Shown: positions 1-8,425 of the stretch, piece by piece | How positions within the stretch are numbered: the first letter of the stretch is position 1 | How the letters are laid out: each line of letters begins with the position of its first letter | Assembly: GCF_018128225.1 (NCBI RefSeq) | Contig: NZ_CP072377.1 | Location: 186,001-250,000 of the forward strand | Length of the DNA stretch: 64,000 nt | Origin: Leptotrichia sp. oral taxon 218 | GTDB taxonomy: Bacteria; Fusobacteriota; Fusobacteriia; Fusobacteriales; Leptotrichiaceae | Direction: 5' to 3' | Notes under the pieces: generated by a model | Seen by the model: the letters and a program-made list of their open reading frames with translations, nothing else | What the model was told of the DNA's origin: nothing | Databases searched by the model: none | Position numbers and translations under genes: made by a program

Positions 1-502
1 CTAATGCACTAAATGGTTCGTCCATCAAAATAATTTTTGGATCAGCAGCTAGAGCTCTTGCAATTCCAACCCTTTGTGCTTCTCCACCAGATAATTCTGA
101 AGGGTTTCTCTTTCGATATTTTTCAGGCTCAAGCCCAACCATATTTAATAACTCATTAATTCTCGCATCAATTTTTTCTTTCTTCCATTTTTTCAATTCA
201 GGCACAATCGCAATATTTTCTTCAACCGTCATATGCGGAAAAAGTGCCACTTGCTGCAAAGCATATCCAATATCCCAACGCATTTTGTGAATATTATAAT
301 CCTTCACATTTTTCCCATTAATTTTCACTTCCCCAGTCGTATTATCCTCCAACCGATTAATCATTTTCAAAAGCGTAGTTTTCCCGCTCCCAGACGGTCC
401 AATAAAAACCGTAATTTCAGACTCCTTTATAGTCAAGTTTATATTTTTTAATCCAACATTCCCATTTGGATAAGTCATTCCAACATTGATAAATTCTATC
501 AT
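1..502 (-). CDS. opuCA: Osmoprotectant (glycine betaine/carnitine/choline) ABC transporter ATP-binding subunit, partial
   Basis: This is the ATPase of a quaternary-amine importer that powers uptake of compatible solutes at the cytoplasmic membrane. Reading from 502 leftward, the protein begins [20 protein letters not shown]. It shows Walker A (GPSGSGKTT), a Q-loop region reading [16 protein letters not shown], the ABC signature [10 protein letters not shown] and Walker B ([11 protein letters not shown]). The QQ-ALFPHMT-EEN pattern is typical of the OpuCA/ProV branch rather than generic importers. The window start removes the C-terminal part, including any CBS domains. A GGAGG ribosome-binding site lies just upstream of the ATG at 502. 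The permease genes would lie outside the window. Family assignment is solid; the exact substrate is inferred. Confidence 0.85.
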   Translation of the reverse strand, partial: MIEFINVGMTYPNGNVGLKNINLTIKESEITVFIGPSGSGKTTLLKMINRLEDNTTGEVKINGKNVKDYNIHKMRWDIGYALQQVALFPHMTVEENIAIVPELKKWKKEKIDARINELLNMVGLEPEKYRKRNPSELSGGEAQRVGIARALAADPKIILMDEPFSAL

Positions 503-577
503 TCATTTACCTCCAGTTAAATACCAAATAAATTTTTATAAATTTTATAAATTTCAAATTTTGTTCAGTATTTTAAA

Positions 578-1027
578 TTATTTTTTATTAAATTCCTGTT
601 CAGCTTTTTCAAAATTATACAAAACTTTTTCTAAAATCGCCTCAAAAGCCAATCTCTCCTCATTTGAAATTCCTTCAAAAGAGATTTCAGTCATTTTGTC
701 AGAAATTTCATCATATTCACTTTTCAAAGATTTAGCATAATCCGTTAAAAAAATTAAACTTTTCCGTTTATCAGTCGGACAAAATTTTCGTATCAATAAT
801 TTTTTTTCTTCCATCCGTTCAAGCATCGTTGTAAGTGAACTCATAGCAAGACCAGATTTTTTCGACAATTCTCTATTACTAATCCTATCATTTTCCCAAA
901 GCACATGCAAAATTCGACCTTGCTCCCCATTAAATGCTGTTATATTTTTTTGTGCTAAAAATTTATTCAAAAGTCTAGTATTTACTTGTTTTATTCTGCT
1001 TATATAAAATCCAGAGTTTGATTTCAT
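578..1027 (-). CDS. MarR-family transcriptional regulator
   Basis: This is a 149-residue winged-helix regulator of the MarR family, which usually acts as a dimeric repressor released by small molecules or oxidants. The wing/recognition region is visible as ISNRELSKKSGLAMSSLTTM followed by LERMEEKKLLIRKFCPTDKRK, the classic MarR helix-turn-helix and basic wing with its D-x-R-K/R pattern. I chose the ATG at 1027 over the upstream ATG at 1075 because a GGAGGA box sits 7 bases before it and the upstream 16 residues would overlap an operator. The gene is divergent from a quinone oxidoreductase at 1199. Three near-identical 16-bp palindromes lie between them, so autoregulation and control of the neighbour are likely. 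Confidence 0.88.
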   Translation of the reverse strand: MKSNSGFYISRIKQVNTRLLNKFLAQKNITAFNGEQGRILHVLWENDRISNRELSKKSGLAMSSLTTMLERMEEKKLLIRKFCPTDKRKSLIFLTDYAKSLKSEYDEISDKMTEISFEGISNEERLAFEAILEKVLYNFEKAEQEFNKK

Positions 1028-1051
1028 AGTATTTTCCTCCTTTACAAAATT

Positions 1052-1120
1052 ATTACTATATGATAATATATTCACATAAAAATATTACTATATCGTAAAT
1101 TTATATTACCATATAGTAAT
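1052..1120. promoter_or_regulatory. Three operator-like palindromes in the MarR/oxidoreductase divergent region
   Basis: Three related 16-17 bp palindromes are present: ATTACTATATGATAAT at 1052-1067, ATTACTATATCGTAAAT at 1084-1100 and ATTACCATATAGTAAT at 1105-1120. They share the half-site ATTACYATA and its complement TATNGTAAT. Such palindromes between a MarR gene and its divergent neighbour are the usual arrangement of MarR operators. The first site lies within the marR leader and the last overlaps the likely promoter region of the oxidoreductase. Binding by this MarR is inferred. Confidence 0.7.
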
Positions 1121-1198
1121 TAAAAAAGTCAAATATTTTTTATAAAAATGATAAAATGTTTTAAAAATAAAAAAACAAAAGGAAGGAAGTTAAAATTT

Positions 1199-2272
1199 AT
1201 GAAAAGAAAATTTATGAAAGCAATGGTGCTTGAAAAACCGTGTAGTGCTGAAGAAATGAAAATAAAAAATGTTCCAATTCCAGAAGTGAAAAAAGATTGG
1301 ATTCTTGTGAAAATAAAAGCATTTGGAATAAATAGAGCTGAAATTTTTACTCGTCAAGGAGATTCGCCATCGGTAAAACTTCCAAGAGTAATTGGGATCG
1401 AATGTGTCGGCATTGTGGAAGAGCCGTCTAACAGCGATTTTAAAAAAGGTGACAAAGTTTTTTCGATGATGAATGGCATGGGAAGAGAATTTGACGGAAG
1501 TTATGCAGAATATATTTTGATTCCGAAAAATCAAGTTTATAGATTGCCTAATGAAAAAAGTTTCTTCAAGAATATTGATAATATCGAGTTAAAAAATAAG
1601 GAGCAATTAAAAGAAAAATTTTCAGAAAATTTGGAAATCACAGAAAAAAATATTTTCTGGTCAGAAATTGCAGCGTATCCAGAACTTTATTATACAGCGT
1701 ATGGCTCACTTTTTAAAAGTTTGAAATTAAAGGAAGGAGAAACACTTTTAGTTCGAGGTGGAACAGGGTCGGTGGCATTAGCAGCTATTCAGTTGGCAAA
1801 AGCTATCAATGTGAGAGTTATCGCTACGAGCAGAAGTGCATCTAAAGAGCAGTTTTTGAAGGGAAAAGGTGCAGATGAAGTGATTGTTGGGAATGAAAAT
1901 TTTGATGAAAATTTGAAAAAATTATTCCCAGATGGCGTGGATAAAGTTTTAGAATTAATTGGAAGACCAACTTTGAAATCGTCACTAAAATCAGTAAAGC
2001 AAGGTGGAATCGTCTGTATGACAGGATGTCTTGGAGGCTGGATAATTGAAGATTTTGAGCCATTGGTTGATATTATTTCAGAGTCATATTTAACTTCATT
2101 TGATAGTACAAATGTCAATAAAGATACAGTTAATGAAATGTTTGATTTTCTTGAAAAACATTCGATTAGACCTAAAATTTCAAAAGTTTTTACATTGGAT
2201 GAAATCGCAAAAGCACATGAATTTTTGGAAGGAAATATGGCGAATGGGAAAGTTGTTGTGGTTGTGGATTAA
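1199..2272 (+). CDS. Quinone oxidoreductase-like MDR-family NAD(P)H dehydrogenase
   Basis: This is a 357-residue medium-chain dehydrogenase/reductase of the quinone-reductase (Qor, COG0604) type. It has an N-terminal GroES-like domain (FGINRAEIFTRQGDSPSV, then PRVIGIECVGIVEE) and a Rossmann domain with the glycine-rich NAD(P) motif RGGTGSVALAAIQLAK near residue 205. The structural and catalytic zinc ligands of alcohol dehydrogenases are not evident, which fits the zinc-free Qor subgroup. An insert of about 40 polar residues (roughly 120-160) precedes the Rossmann fold. The start at 1199 is preferred because GGAAGGAAG lies directly upstream; an ATG at 1148 has no good ribosome-binding site. 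The divergent MarR gene and palindromes suggest induction by quinones or electrophiles, which is inferred. Confidence 0.85.
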   Translation: MKRKFMKAMVLEKPCSAEEMKIKNVPIPEVKKDWILVKIKAFGINRAEIFTRQGDSPSVKLPRVIGIECVGIVEEPSNSDFKKGDKVFSMMNGMGREFDGSYAEYILIPKNQVYRLPNEKSFFKNIDNIELKNKEQLKEKFSENLEITEKNIFWSEIAAYPELYYTAYGSLFKSLKLKEGETLLVRGGTGSVALAAIQLAKAINVRVIATSRSASKEQFLKGKGADEVIVGNENFDENLKKLFPDGVDKVLELIGRPTLKSSLKSVKQGGIVCMTGCLGGWIIEDFEPLVDIISESYLTSFDSTNVNKDTVNEMFDFLEKHSIRPKISKVFTLDEIAKAHEFLEGNMANGKVVVVVD

Positions 2273-2429
2273 TAGAAAAATGTGGTATAATTATATTAAT
2301 AAAAATAATTGTGAGCAAGAACGAAGTAATTAGAAAAAATGGCTGGAATAATAAAAATTAGTTATTTTTTTGAAATTAAAATATATATTAAAAATATTTT
2401 GTTTACTTTTTGCAAAATTTGTGTTATTT

Positions 2430-2435
2430 TATAAT
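2430..2435 (+). promoter_or_regulatory. -10 element upstream of the autotransporter gene
   Basis: A TATAAT hexamer lies about 46 bases before the start codon at 2482, in an AT-rich tract. No well-spaced consensus -35 can be assigned, although TTTACT and TTGCAA occur upstream. An AAAAGGAG ribosome-binding site lies at about 2465-2472. Confidence 0.45.
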
Positions 2436-2481
2436 TAAGAAAAATTGAAATAAAAATTTATGCGAAAAGGAGCGCCTAATA

Positions 2482-4632
2482 ATGAAAAGTCAATTAAAAA
2501 AGATAATTCCATGCATTATGGCTGGAGTTGCAGGAATAAGTTATGGAAAACCAATAGATAATAGCAATATTGAAACAAATGATTCTTCGAAAGTTACAGA
2601 AGAAGAAAGTGTTGCTTTAAATAAAAGTGATCCTGACAATGACGACGAAAATGAAAATCTTGTAATTGAAAAGATTAGCATTAAAGAATTTGAAAAAAGA
2701 AGATCTGAAAGAAAAAAAGAAGACTCTAAAAAAGATAAAGATAAAAATCAAAATCAAACAGTTATTGTTAAGAAAGAAAAAGAAAATTATCGTGATGAAA
2801 ATATAGCTGCAAATCCTTCAAAAAATTTTGAAAATGTATCTTCTAAAGATTCAACAACATCTAATTATAATTATAAAAGAAATAATATAAGAAAGAAATC
2901 TCAAAATAGTTATAGTGAAGATCCTGATTTAATTCAAATTAATGTTGAATATAAAAGTGGCTTTGCAAAAAAACATAGAGCAGAAGAAACACCGCTTAAA
3001 AATCAGACAGTTGTTATGCCAACTTATCATGCTCCAGCAGATGGAGATCAATATTGGGAAAGTGTTGCTAAAAATGGTGCTGGAAAAATCCCTTATGCAA
3101 TTATAAATCCTAATAATGGACCTGATACCCAAGTAAATGACAATTTTACAAAACAGATAAAAAAAAATAATGAAGCGGGAGTAAAAAGTGTAGGTTATGT
3201 CAAAACTACAGGATTTACAAGAAATCTTGACGATGTTTATGCTGATATTGATAAATATGTTGAGTTTTATGGAAATAATAATATTTCTGGAATATTTTTT
3301 GATGAAACTTTGAATGGAAATAATCAAAATGAAGTAAATTATATGTTAAATTTATATAAATATGTTAAAACTAAGTATCCCAGCATGACCGTAATAGGAA
3401 ATCCAGGTGCACAGATTAATGATGCAATTGCACCATATGCAGATATTTGGCTAACAAATGAAACTTCAGCAAATGATTACATAAATAATTTTGCTAACAG
3501 AACTTCTGAATTTGAAACTAATCCAGAAAATGCCAATAAAATTTATCATATTATTCATTCTGCAACACCTGAACAATATGAAGAAATTATAAAATTATCT
3601 CGTGAAAGAAATGCGGGACTTGTTTATATCACAACTGCTGCAACGCCAAATGCTTATGATGATTTGCCAACATATTTTGAAGATTTGATGATGACGATTA
3701 ATAATTTTACTCCAAAAACTGGAAGTTTATTTTCACCTGAAAATCAATCGGCGGAAAAAGTTACAGTTGAAATGCCTCGTTCAAAAGTTGATTTAGATTT
3801 AGCGAGATCGGCTAGAAATACGACATTAAAAAATCTTGAAAAAACAAAAGATGGTCAGTACAAATTGGATATCCAGTATTTGGATAACAATGGCGACAGA
3901 TATAAAGATAAAAAGAGCAATGTAAAATATAATTCGGTCAGTGATGGTATTTTATTTAATGGATCAAAAGATTTTGGGAAATTTACTTTGGGAACAACTT
4001 TTGGGTATGACACATCTAATGTTTATTACAAAGAAAAATTTGAAGATATAAAAGAAAAAATTAAATCTTATCAGCTTGGATTAAGTGTAAAATATGACTT
4101 TAACGACAACATTGATTTAATAGGAAATTTACTTTATTCGACAAATAAACATAGATTTGAGACAAGTAAAACTCTTGGAGCTATAAGTGATGCGGAATTT
4201 AAGTCAAAGATTTTAGATTTTTCAACAAAATTAGGTTACAAATTTTTATTTGACAACGGCTACATAAAACCATATGTCGGTCTTGGAGTTACAAGAGTTA
4301 AAGAAGGAGATATTGACAAACTTAACTTTTTAGGAACATCGACAACTTTACCAAACGGAATAATTGGAATTTATGGAGAAACATCGCTTGGAAAAGTTGA
4401 TTTATTTGGTAATGTGGAATATGAAAGTAGATTTTCTAAAAAATCTTATCACAGAGAAAGAGAACATTTGACAAGATATGAACTTGCGCCGTTATCTTAT
4501 TCAAGAGGTGGAGTAAATGCGGAAGCTGGTTTAAAATATAATGTCACAAATAATTTTGGTGTAAAATTATCTTATGAATTGCAAGACAGTAAAAATAGCG
4601 CTGTAAAATTAGGATTTAATGCCGCATTTTAA
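2482..4632 (+). CDS. Autotransporter with a spherulin-4-like (GH135/GH114-type) passenger
   Basis: This 716-residue protein has three visible parts. It starts with an Ala/Gly-containing signal peptide (IMAGVAGISYGKP). A charged low-complexity linker follows to about residue 170, rich in K, E, D and N. Residues about 174-405 form a spherulation-specific family 4 domain: VVMPTYHAPADGDQYW, then YVKTTGFTRNLDDVYADID, GIFFDE, and VIGNPGAQINDAIAPYAD. The last 230 residues form an amphipathic beta-barrel ending in aromatic F (LGFNAAF), as in autotransporter translocators. Spherulin-4 domains belong to the GH135/GH114 group that cleaves amino-sugar polysaccharides such as galactosaminogalactan; here the substrate is unknown. 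The conserved acidic residues in FFDE and in ADID are candidate catalytic positions. The domain call is confident, the enzymatic role is inferred. Confidence 0.82.
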   Translation: MKSQLKKIIPCIMAGVAGISYGKPIDNSNIETNDSSKVTEEESVALNKSDPDNDDENENLVIEKISIKEFEKRRSERKKEDSKKDKDKNQNQTVIVKKEKENYRDENIAANPSKNFENVSSKDSTTSNYNYKRNNIRKKSQNSYSEDPDLIQINVEYKSGFAKKHRAEETPLKNQTVVMPTYHAPADGDQYWESVAKNGAGKIPYAIINPNNGPDTQVNDNFTKQIKKNNEAGVKSVGYVKTTGFTRNLDDVYADIDKYVEFYGNNNISGIFFDETLNGNNQNEVNYMLNLYKYVKTKYPSMTVIGNPGAQINDAIAPYADIWLTNETSANDYINNFANRTSEFETNPENANKIYHIIHSATPEQYEEIIKLSRERNAGLVYITTAATPNAYDDLPTYFEDLMMTINNFTPKTGSLFSPENQSAEKVTVEMPRSKVDLDLARSARNTTLKNLEKTKDGQYKLDIQYLDNNGDRYKDKKSNVKYNSVSDGILFNGSKDFGKFTLGTTFGYDTSNVYYKEKFEDIKEKIKSYQLGLSVKYDFNDNIDLIGNLLYSTNKHRFETSKTLGAISDAEFKSKILDFSTKLGYKFLFDNGYIKPYVGLGVTRVKEGDIDKLNFLGTSTTLPNGIIGIYGETSLGKVDLFGNVEYESRFSKKSYHREREHLTRYELAPLSYSRGGVNAEAGLKYNVTNNFGVKLSYELQDSKNSAVKLGFNAAF

Positions 4633-4675
4633 AAGGATATTTTAAAAATATAAGGAGAAGAGATTTAATTAATTT

Positions 4676-5605
4676 ATGGAAGAGAGTAAAAACAAAAATT
4701 TTATAAATAAAAAAAATATGATAATTGCAGGAATTGTATCTTTTGCAATTCTTGTGATTGTTATTTTAATACTGATATTTAATGGAAATAAAAATTTAAA
4801 AGATAATGGTGTTTTCGAGGAGGATGACAATATTTTTAGAATTAATCCAGTAAAAGACCCACAACTCGCATATTATAATTTTCGTGGAGAAGAATATCCT
4901 GATTGGTCAAAATTTGGACGAGTTCGAAGTAATGGTCTAAGAGTTCATCAGGGAGTTGACATTTTTGCGCAGCCTGGGACTGATGTGTATGCGGTTTTAG
5001 ATGGAAAAGTTGTTGATTTATATGTTGATAAAAAAGGTTACGGTCTAAATCTTTATTTGGAAGTAAATCCTGCTGATTTGGAAAAAATAAAAAGAAAGCA
5101 TTATAAGCCAAAAGAAAGTGCAAGAGAACAGCTTTACGGACCTAATTACAATCCTGCGTTTCCGATAAAGTATATAAGATATGCTCATTTGAGCGAAGTT
5201 AAAGTAAAAGTTGGTGATGAAGTGAAAGCTGGACAGGTTATAGCAAAAACAGGGACAACAGGAAATGCAAGTGGAACTCATGCGCCACATTTACATTTTG
5301 AAATAGCTTTTGAAATGAGAGGAAAAGGTCTTTTAAACAGAGTCGATCCTGAAATGTATTTTAAAATAAAAAATGGAAATAATTTGACCAAAGAGGAGAA
5401 AAAAATTCAAACTGAGAAAAGTAAAATGCAGTGGTTTGAGCCAAAAGGCTATGACAAAGGATTTATAACTGAAAGCATATTTTTGGAGAAAGAAAAGGAA
5501 AAAGAAAAGTTGGAAAAAAATTTAAAAGATGGTAAAAAAATCGAAGAAATTGAAAAAACTAAAAAATTAAAAAATAAAACTCAAAAAAATCAAAAAAGAG
5601 AATAG
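4676..5605 (+). CDS. Membrane-anchored M23 (LytM/lysostaphin-type) peptidase
   Basis: This 309-residue protein has a short cytoplasmic N-terminus, one membrane segment (about residues 14-36, MIIAGIVSFAILVIVILILI) and an extracytoplasmic M23 domain. The zinc-binding motifs are visible: HQGVD (H-x3-D) near residue 90 and HLHFE near residue 205, with RYAHLSEV between them supplying another conserved His. These residues fit an active metallopeptidase that cleaves peptidoglycan cross-bridges. The C-terminus is a highly charged Lys/Glu coiled-coil-like tail of about 60 residues. It follows the autotransporter gene by 43 bases and precedes the lipid kinase by 28 bases, so co-transcription is plausible. 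Confidence 0.87.
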   Translation: MEESKNKNFINKKNMIIAGIVSFAILVIVILILIFNGNKNLKDNGVFEEDDNIFRINPVKDPQLAYYNFRGEEYPDWSKFGRVRSNGLRVHQGVDIFAQPGTDVYAVLDGKVVDLYVDKKGYGLNLYLEVNPADLEKIKRKHYKPKESAREQLYGPNYNPAFPIKYIRYAHLSEVKVKVGDEVKAGQVIAKTGTTGNASGTHAPHLHFEIAFEMRGKGLLNRVDPEMYFKIKNGNNLTKEEKKIQTEKSKMQWFEPKGYDKGFITESIFLEKEKEKEKLEKNLKDGKKIEEIEKTKKLKNKTQKNQKRE

Positions 5606-5633
5606 AATAGAACAAGGAAAGTAGGGAAAATTT

Positions 5634-6542
5634 ATGAAAAAACTAAAGAAAGCACTTTTAGTATATAATCCGAAATCTGGAAATTCAAATGTAATTTTGA
5701 ATAATTTCGATTTGATAGTTACCAAACTTTTAAAAAAGGGAATTATAGTAACTTTTTACAGTATAAATAAAAATTATAATAAACTCTGTGATATTTTGGC
5801 AAGTGAAAAATATGATATTTTAATTTTATCTGGTGGAGATGGTACGCTTAGCCGAACTTTAAGTGAAATTTATGTAAAAAATATAAAGTTTCCAAAAGTT
5901 GCTATTTTTCCAACTGGAACTTCAAATGATTTTGGAAAATCACTAAATTTAGGAAATAATATTGATGATTGGATTTACAATATTTTAATAAAAGAGCCGA
6001 AGTATGTTGATTTTGGTTTAATTAATGGGAAGAAGATTTTTTTGTCATCTTATGCAAGTGGACTTTTTTCAAAAATTTCTTATAATACAGACAAAAATTT
6101 AAAAAAGACAATTGGAAAAGTTGCATATTATTTGAATGGACTCACAGAATTGACAAATATAAAAAAATTTGATTTAAAAATGCAGATTTTTGATGGAAAA
6201 GATTATGAAGATATTGAAGAAAAGGCAATTTTATTTATGATTTTGAATGGAAAAAGTGTTGCTGGATTTGATGAAATAATTTACAATGCGGATGTAAATG
6301 ATGAATTTTTGCATATTTTAATTGTAAAAAATATTGACAATCCGCTTGATATTTCAAAAATATTTTTAGATTTATTAAATAATAATTTGATGAACAACGA
6401 TTATGTGAGAATTTTGCAGATAAAAAAATGTGAAATTAAAAAAATTGAAGAAAAAATAGGAGTTAGCATTGATGGCGAAAGAGGGAAAAATGAAGATGTG
6501 AGCGTAAAAGTCATTAGTAATAAGTTAAAAATATTTTATTAA
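5634..6542 (+). CDS. Diacylglycerol kinase-family lipid kinase
   Basis: This 302-residue protein belongs to the DAGK catalytic family (DgkB/YegS/BmrU-like), which phosphorylates diacylglycerol or related lipids at the inner face of the membrane. The N-terminal motif VYNPKSGN and the nucleotide-binding motif LSGGDGTLSR (about residues 64-73) are present. IFPTGTSNDFGKSL matches the conserved G-T-x-N-D-F segment. The C-terminal beta domain ends with VSIDGERG, the family's late conserved D-G-E. Length is normal for the family. An AAGGAAAG box precedes the ATG. The substrate cannot be decided from sequence. Confidence 0.85.
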   Translation: MKKLKKALLVYNPKSGNSNVILNNFDLIVTKLLKKGIIVTFYSINKNYNKLCDILASEKYDILILSGGDGTLSRTLSEIYVKNIKFPKVAIFPTGTSNDFGKSLNLGNNIDDWIYNILIKEPKYVDFGLINGKKIFLSSYASGLFSKISYNTDKNLKKTIGKVAYYLNGLTELTNIKKFDLKMQIFDGKDYEDIEEKAILFMILNGKSVAGFDEIIYNADVNDEFLHILIVKNIDNPLDISKIFLDLLNNNLMNNDYVRILQIKKCEIKKIEEKIGVSIDGERGKNEDVSVKVISNKLKIFY

Positions 6543-6656
6543 TTTTCTTAAAATTGTAAATAAAAAAAAAGATATTTAAAATAAGTCTTTAAAAAATTTA
6601 AAAAATGTGGTATAAATAATATATAATAAAAAATTTGATTATGGAGGAAAAAAAGT

Positions 6657-8249
6657 ATGAATAATGGATATTTAAGTTTTGTTTTGCATGCACATTTGCC
6701 TTATGTAAGACATCCTGAATATGAGGAATTTTTGGAAGAAGACTGGCTATATGAAGCTATTACTGAAACATATATTCCGCTTTTGGAAATGTTTGAAAAT
6801 TTAACAAGGGATAATATTCCTTGGAATATGACAATAACAATGTCAGGGACACTTGTAAATATGATGAATGACGATTTGTTGAGAAACAGATATTTAAAAC
6901 ATATCAACAAGCTTGTTGAATTTTGTAAAAAAGAATTAGAAAGATTAGCACCTTATCCTGATATGAAAAAAGTTGCTGAACATAATTTGTGGTTTAACCA
7001 AAGAGCAAAAGATGTTTTTGAGAAAAAATACGGAAGAGATTTAGTAGGAGCATTTAGAAAATTTCAGGATCAAGGGAATTTGGAAATTATACCTGTTACA
7101 GCGACACATGGATTTTTACCTGTTATGAAAGATTATCCAGAAGCAGTAAACGCTCAGGTTTATATGGCAAAAAAAGATTACATAAAAAACTTTGGAAGAG
7201 AACCTAAAGGAATATGGCTTGCAGAATGTGCTTATTATCCTGGACAAGATAAATTTTTGGAAAAACACGGATTCCGTTACTTTTTAGTCGACGCTCACGG
7301 AATAATGCACAGTGATCCAAGACCAGTTTATGGAATTTATTCACCTGTTTATACAAAAAATTATGTTGCAGCATTTGCTCGTGACTTAGAATCATCAGAA
7401 CAAGTTTGGAGTTCGGAAATTGGATATCCTGGAGATGGAGTTTATAGAGAATTCCATAAAGATGCTGGATATGAATTGGACTACGATTATGTAAAACCTT
7501 ATTTACATAGTGATGGTGTAAGAAGAAATATTGGAATAAAATATCACGCAATCACAGATAAAAAAGGTACTTACAAAGCGGTTTATGACCCTGAGTTAGC
7601 ATATAACAGAGCCAAAGAACATGCTTATAATTTCGTATTTAATCGTTCTAAACAAATTCAATTTTTGGCTTCAAAAATGAAATATAGAAAACCAATTGTA
7701 ATTTCACCATATGATGCGGAATTATACGGACACTGGTGGTATGAAGGACCTATCTTCTTGGAATGGGTATTTAGAGCAGCAGCAGAATCTGATTTTTCAA
7801 CAATTACACCATATAAATATTTGAAAAAATATCCAACTAACCAAATTGTGGATGTAAGTATGTCAAGCTGGGGAGCAAATGGATATTATGATGTTTGGAT
7901 TGATGGTTCAAACGATTATGCGTATAGACATTTGCACAAAGCAGCAGAAAAAATGATAGAACTTGCAAATGGAAGAGAACCTTACAATGAATTGGAATAC
8001 AGAGCATTAAATCAAGCTGCAAGAGAATTAGTCATGGCTCAGACTTCTTGTTGGGAATTTATAATGTATACAGGAACAATGGTGGGTTATGCTCATAAAA
8101 AAATAAGTGACCATGTAAATAGATTATTCAAAATTTACGAAGATTTCAAAGGTGGTTCGCTTGACGAAAGCTGGATTTCTGAAATAGAAAGTAGAGACAA
8201 TATTTTCCCTGAAATGGATTATAGAATGTATAGAAGTGACTGGCTATAA
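6657..8249 (+). CDS. GH57-family 1,4-alpha-glucan branching enzyme
   Basis: This 530-residue protein is a glycoside hydrolase family 57 / DUF1957 enzyme that makes alpha-1,6 branches in glycogen-like glucans. The GH57 conserved regions appear in order: HAHLPYVRHPE at residues 11-21, TATHGFLP (region 2), WLAECAYYPG near residue 187 with the nucleophile Glu, and SPYDAELYGHWWYEGP near residue 351 with the acid/base Asp. The C-terminal helical bundle (SCWEFIMYTGT onward) is characteristic of the branching-enzyme subgroup. GH57 branching enzymes act in the cytoplasm in glycogen metabolism. A TATAAT-like sequence and GGAGG box lie directly upstream; a rho-independent terminator lies shortly downstream, so it is probably transcribed alone. 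Confidence 0.88.
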   Translation: MNNGYLSFVLHAHLPYVRHPEYEEFLEEDWLYEAITETYIPLLEMFENLTRDNIPWNMTITMSGTLVNMMNDDLLRNRYLKHINKLVEFCKKELERLAPYPDMKKVAEHNLWFNQRAKDVFEKKYGRDLVGAFRKFQDQGNLEIIPVTATHGFLPVMKDYPEAVNAQVYMAKKDYIKNFGREPKGIWLAECAYYPGQDKFLEKHGFRYFLVDAHGIMHSDPRPVYGIYSPVYTKNYVAAFARDLESSEQVWSSEIGYPGDGVYREFHKDAGYELDYDYVKPYLHSDGVRRNIGIKYHAITDKKGTYKAVYDPELAYNRAKEHAYNFVFNRSKQIQFLASKMKYRKPIVISPYDAELYGHWWYEGPIFLEWVFRAAAESDFSTITPYKYLKKYPTNQIVDVSMSSWGANGYYDVWIDGSNDYAYRHLHKAAEKMIELANGREPYNELEYRALNQAARELVMAQTSCWEFIMYTGTMVGYAHKKISDHVNRLFKIYEDFKGGSLDESWISEIESRDNIFPEMDYRMYRSDWL

Positions 8250-8322
8250 AAATTAAAAAATTAGAAAAATAAAAAAGATAAGAAAATAAAAAATAAAAAA
8301 TAAAAAAAATTTTATTAAATCG

Positions 8323-8350
8323 GACTGGACTTGAGCCAGTCTTTTTTATA
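8323..8350 (+). terminator. Rho-independent terminator after the GH57 gene
   Basis: A perfect 6-bp stem, GACTGG with CCAGTC (8323-8328 and 8336-8341), has a 7-base loop and is followed by TTTTTT. It lies 73 bases after the stop codon of the branching enzyme. Confidence 0.85.
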
Positions 8351-8425
8351 AAATTTAAAAAAATATAAAGAAAAAAGAAAAAGAAAGAATGCAAGAAAGA
8401 AAAAAATACAAGAAAGAAGAAAAAA

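Noticed and set aside
233-740. Plus-strand frames over the ABC ATPase and marR genes
   Set aside because: They lie opposite clear genes on the minus strand and show no protein-like features.
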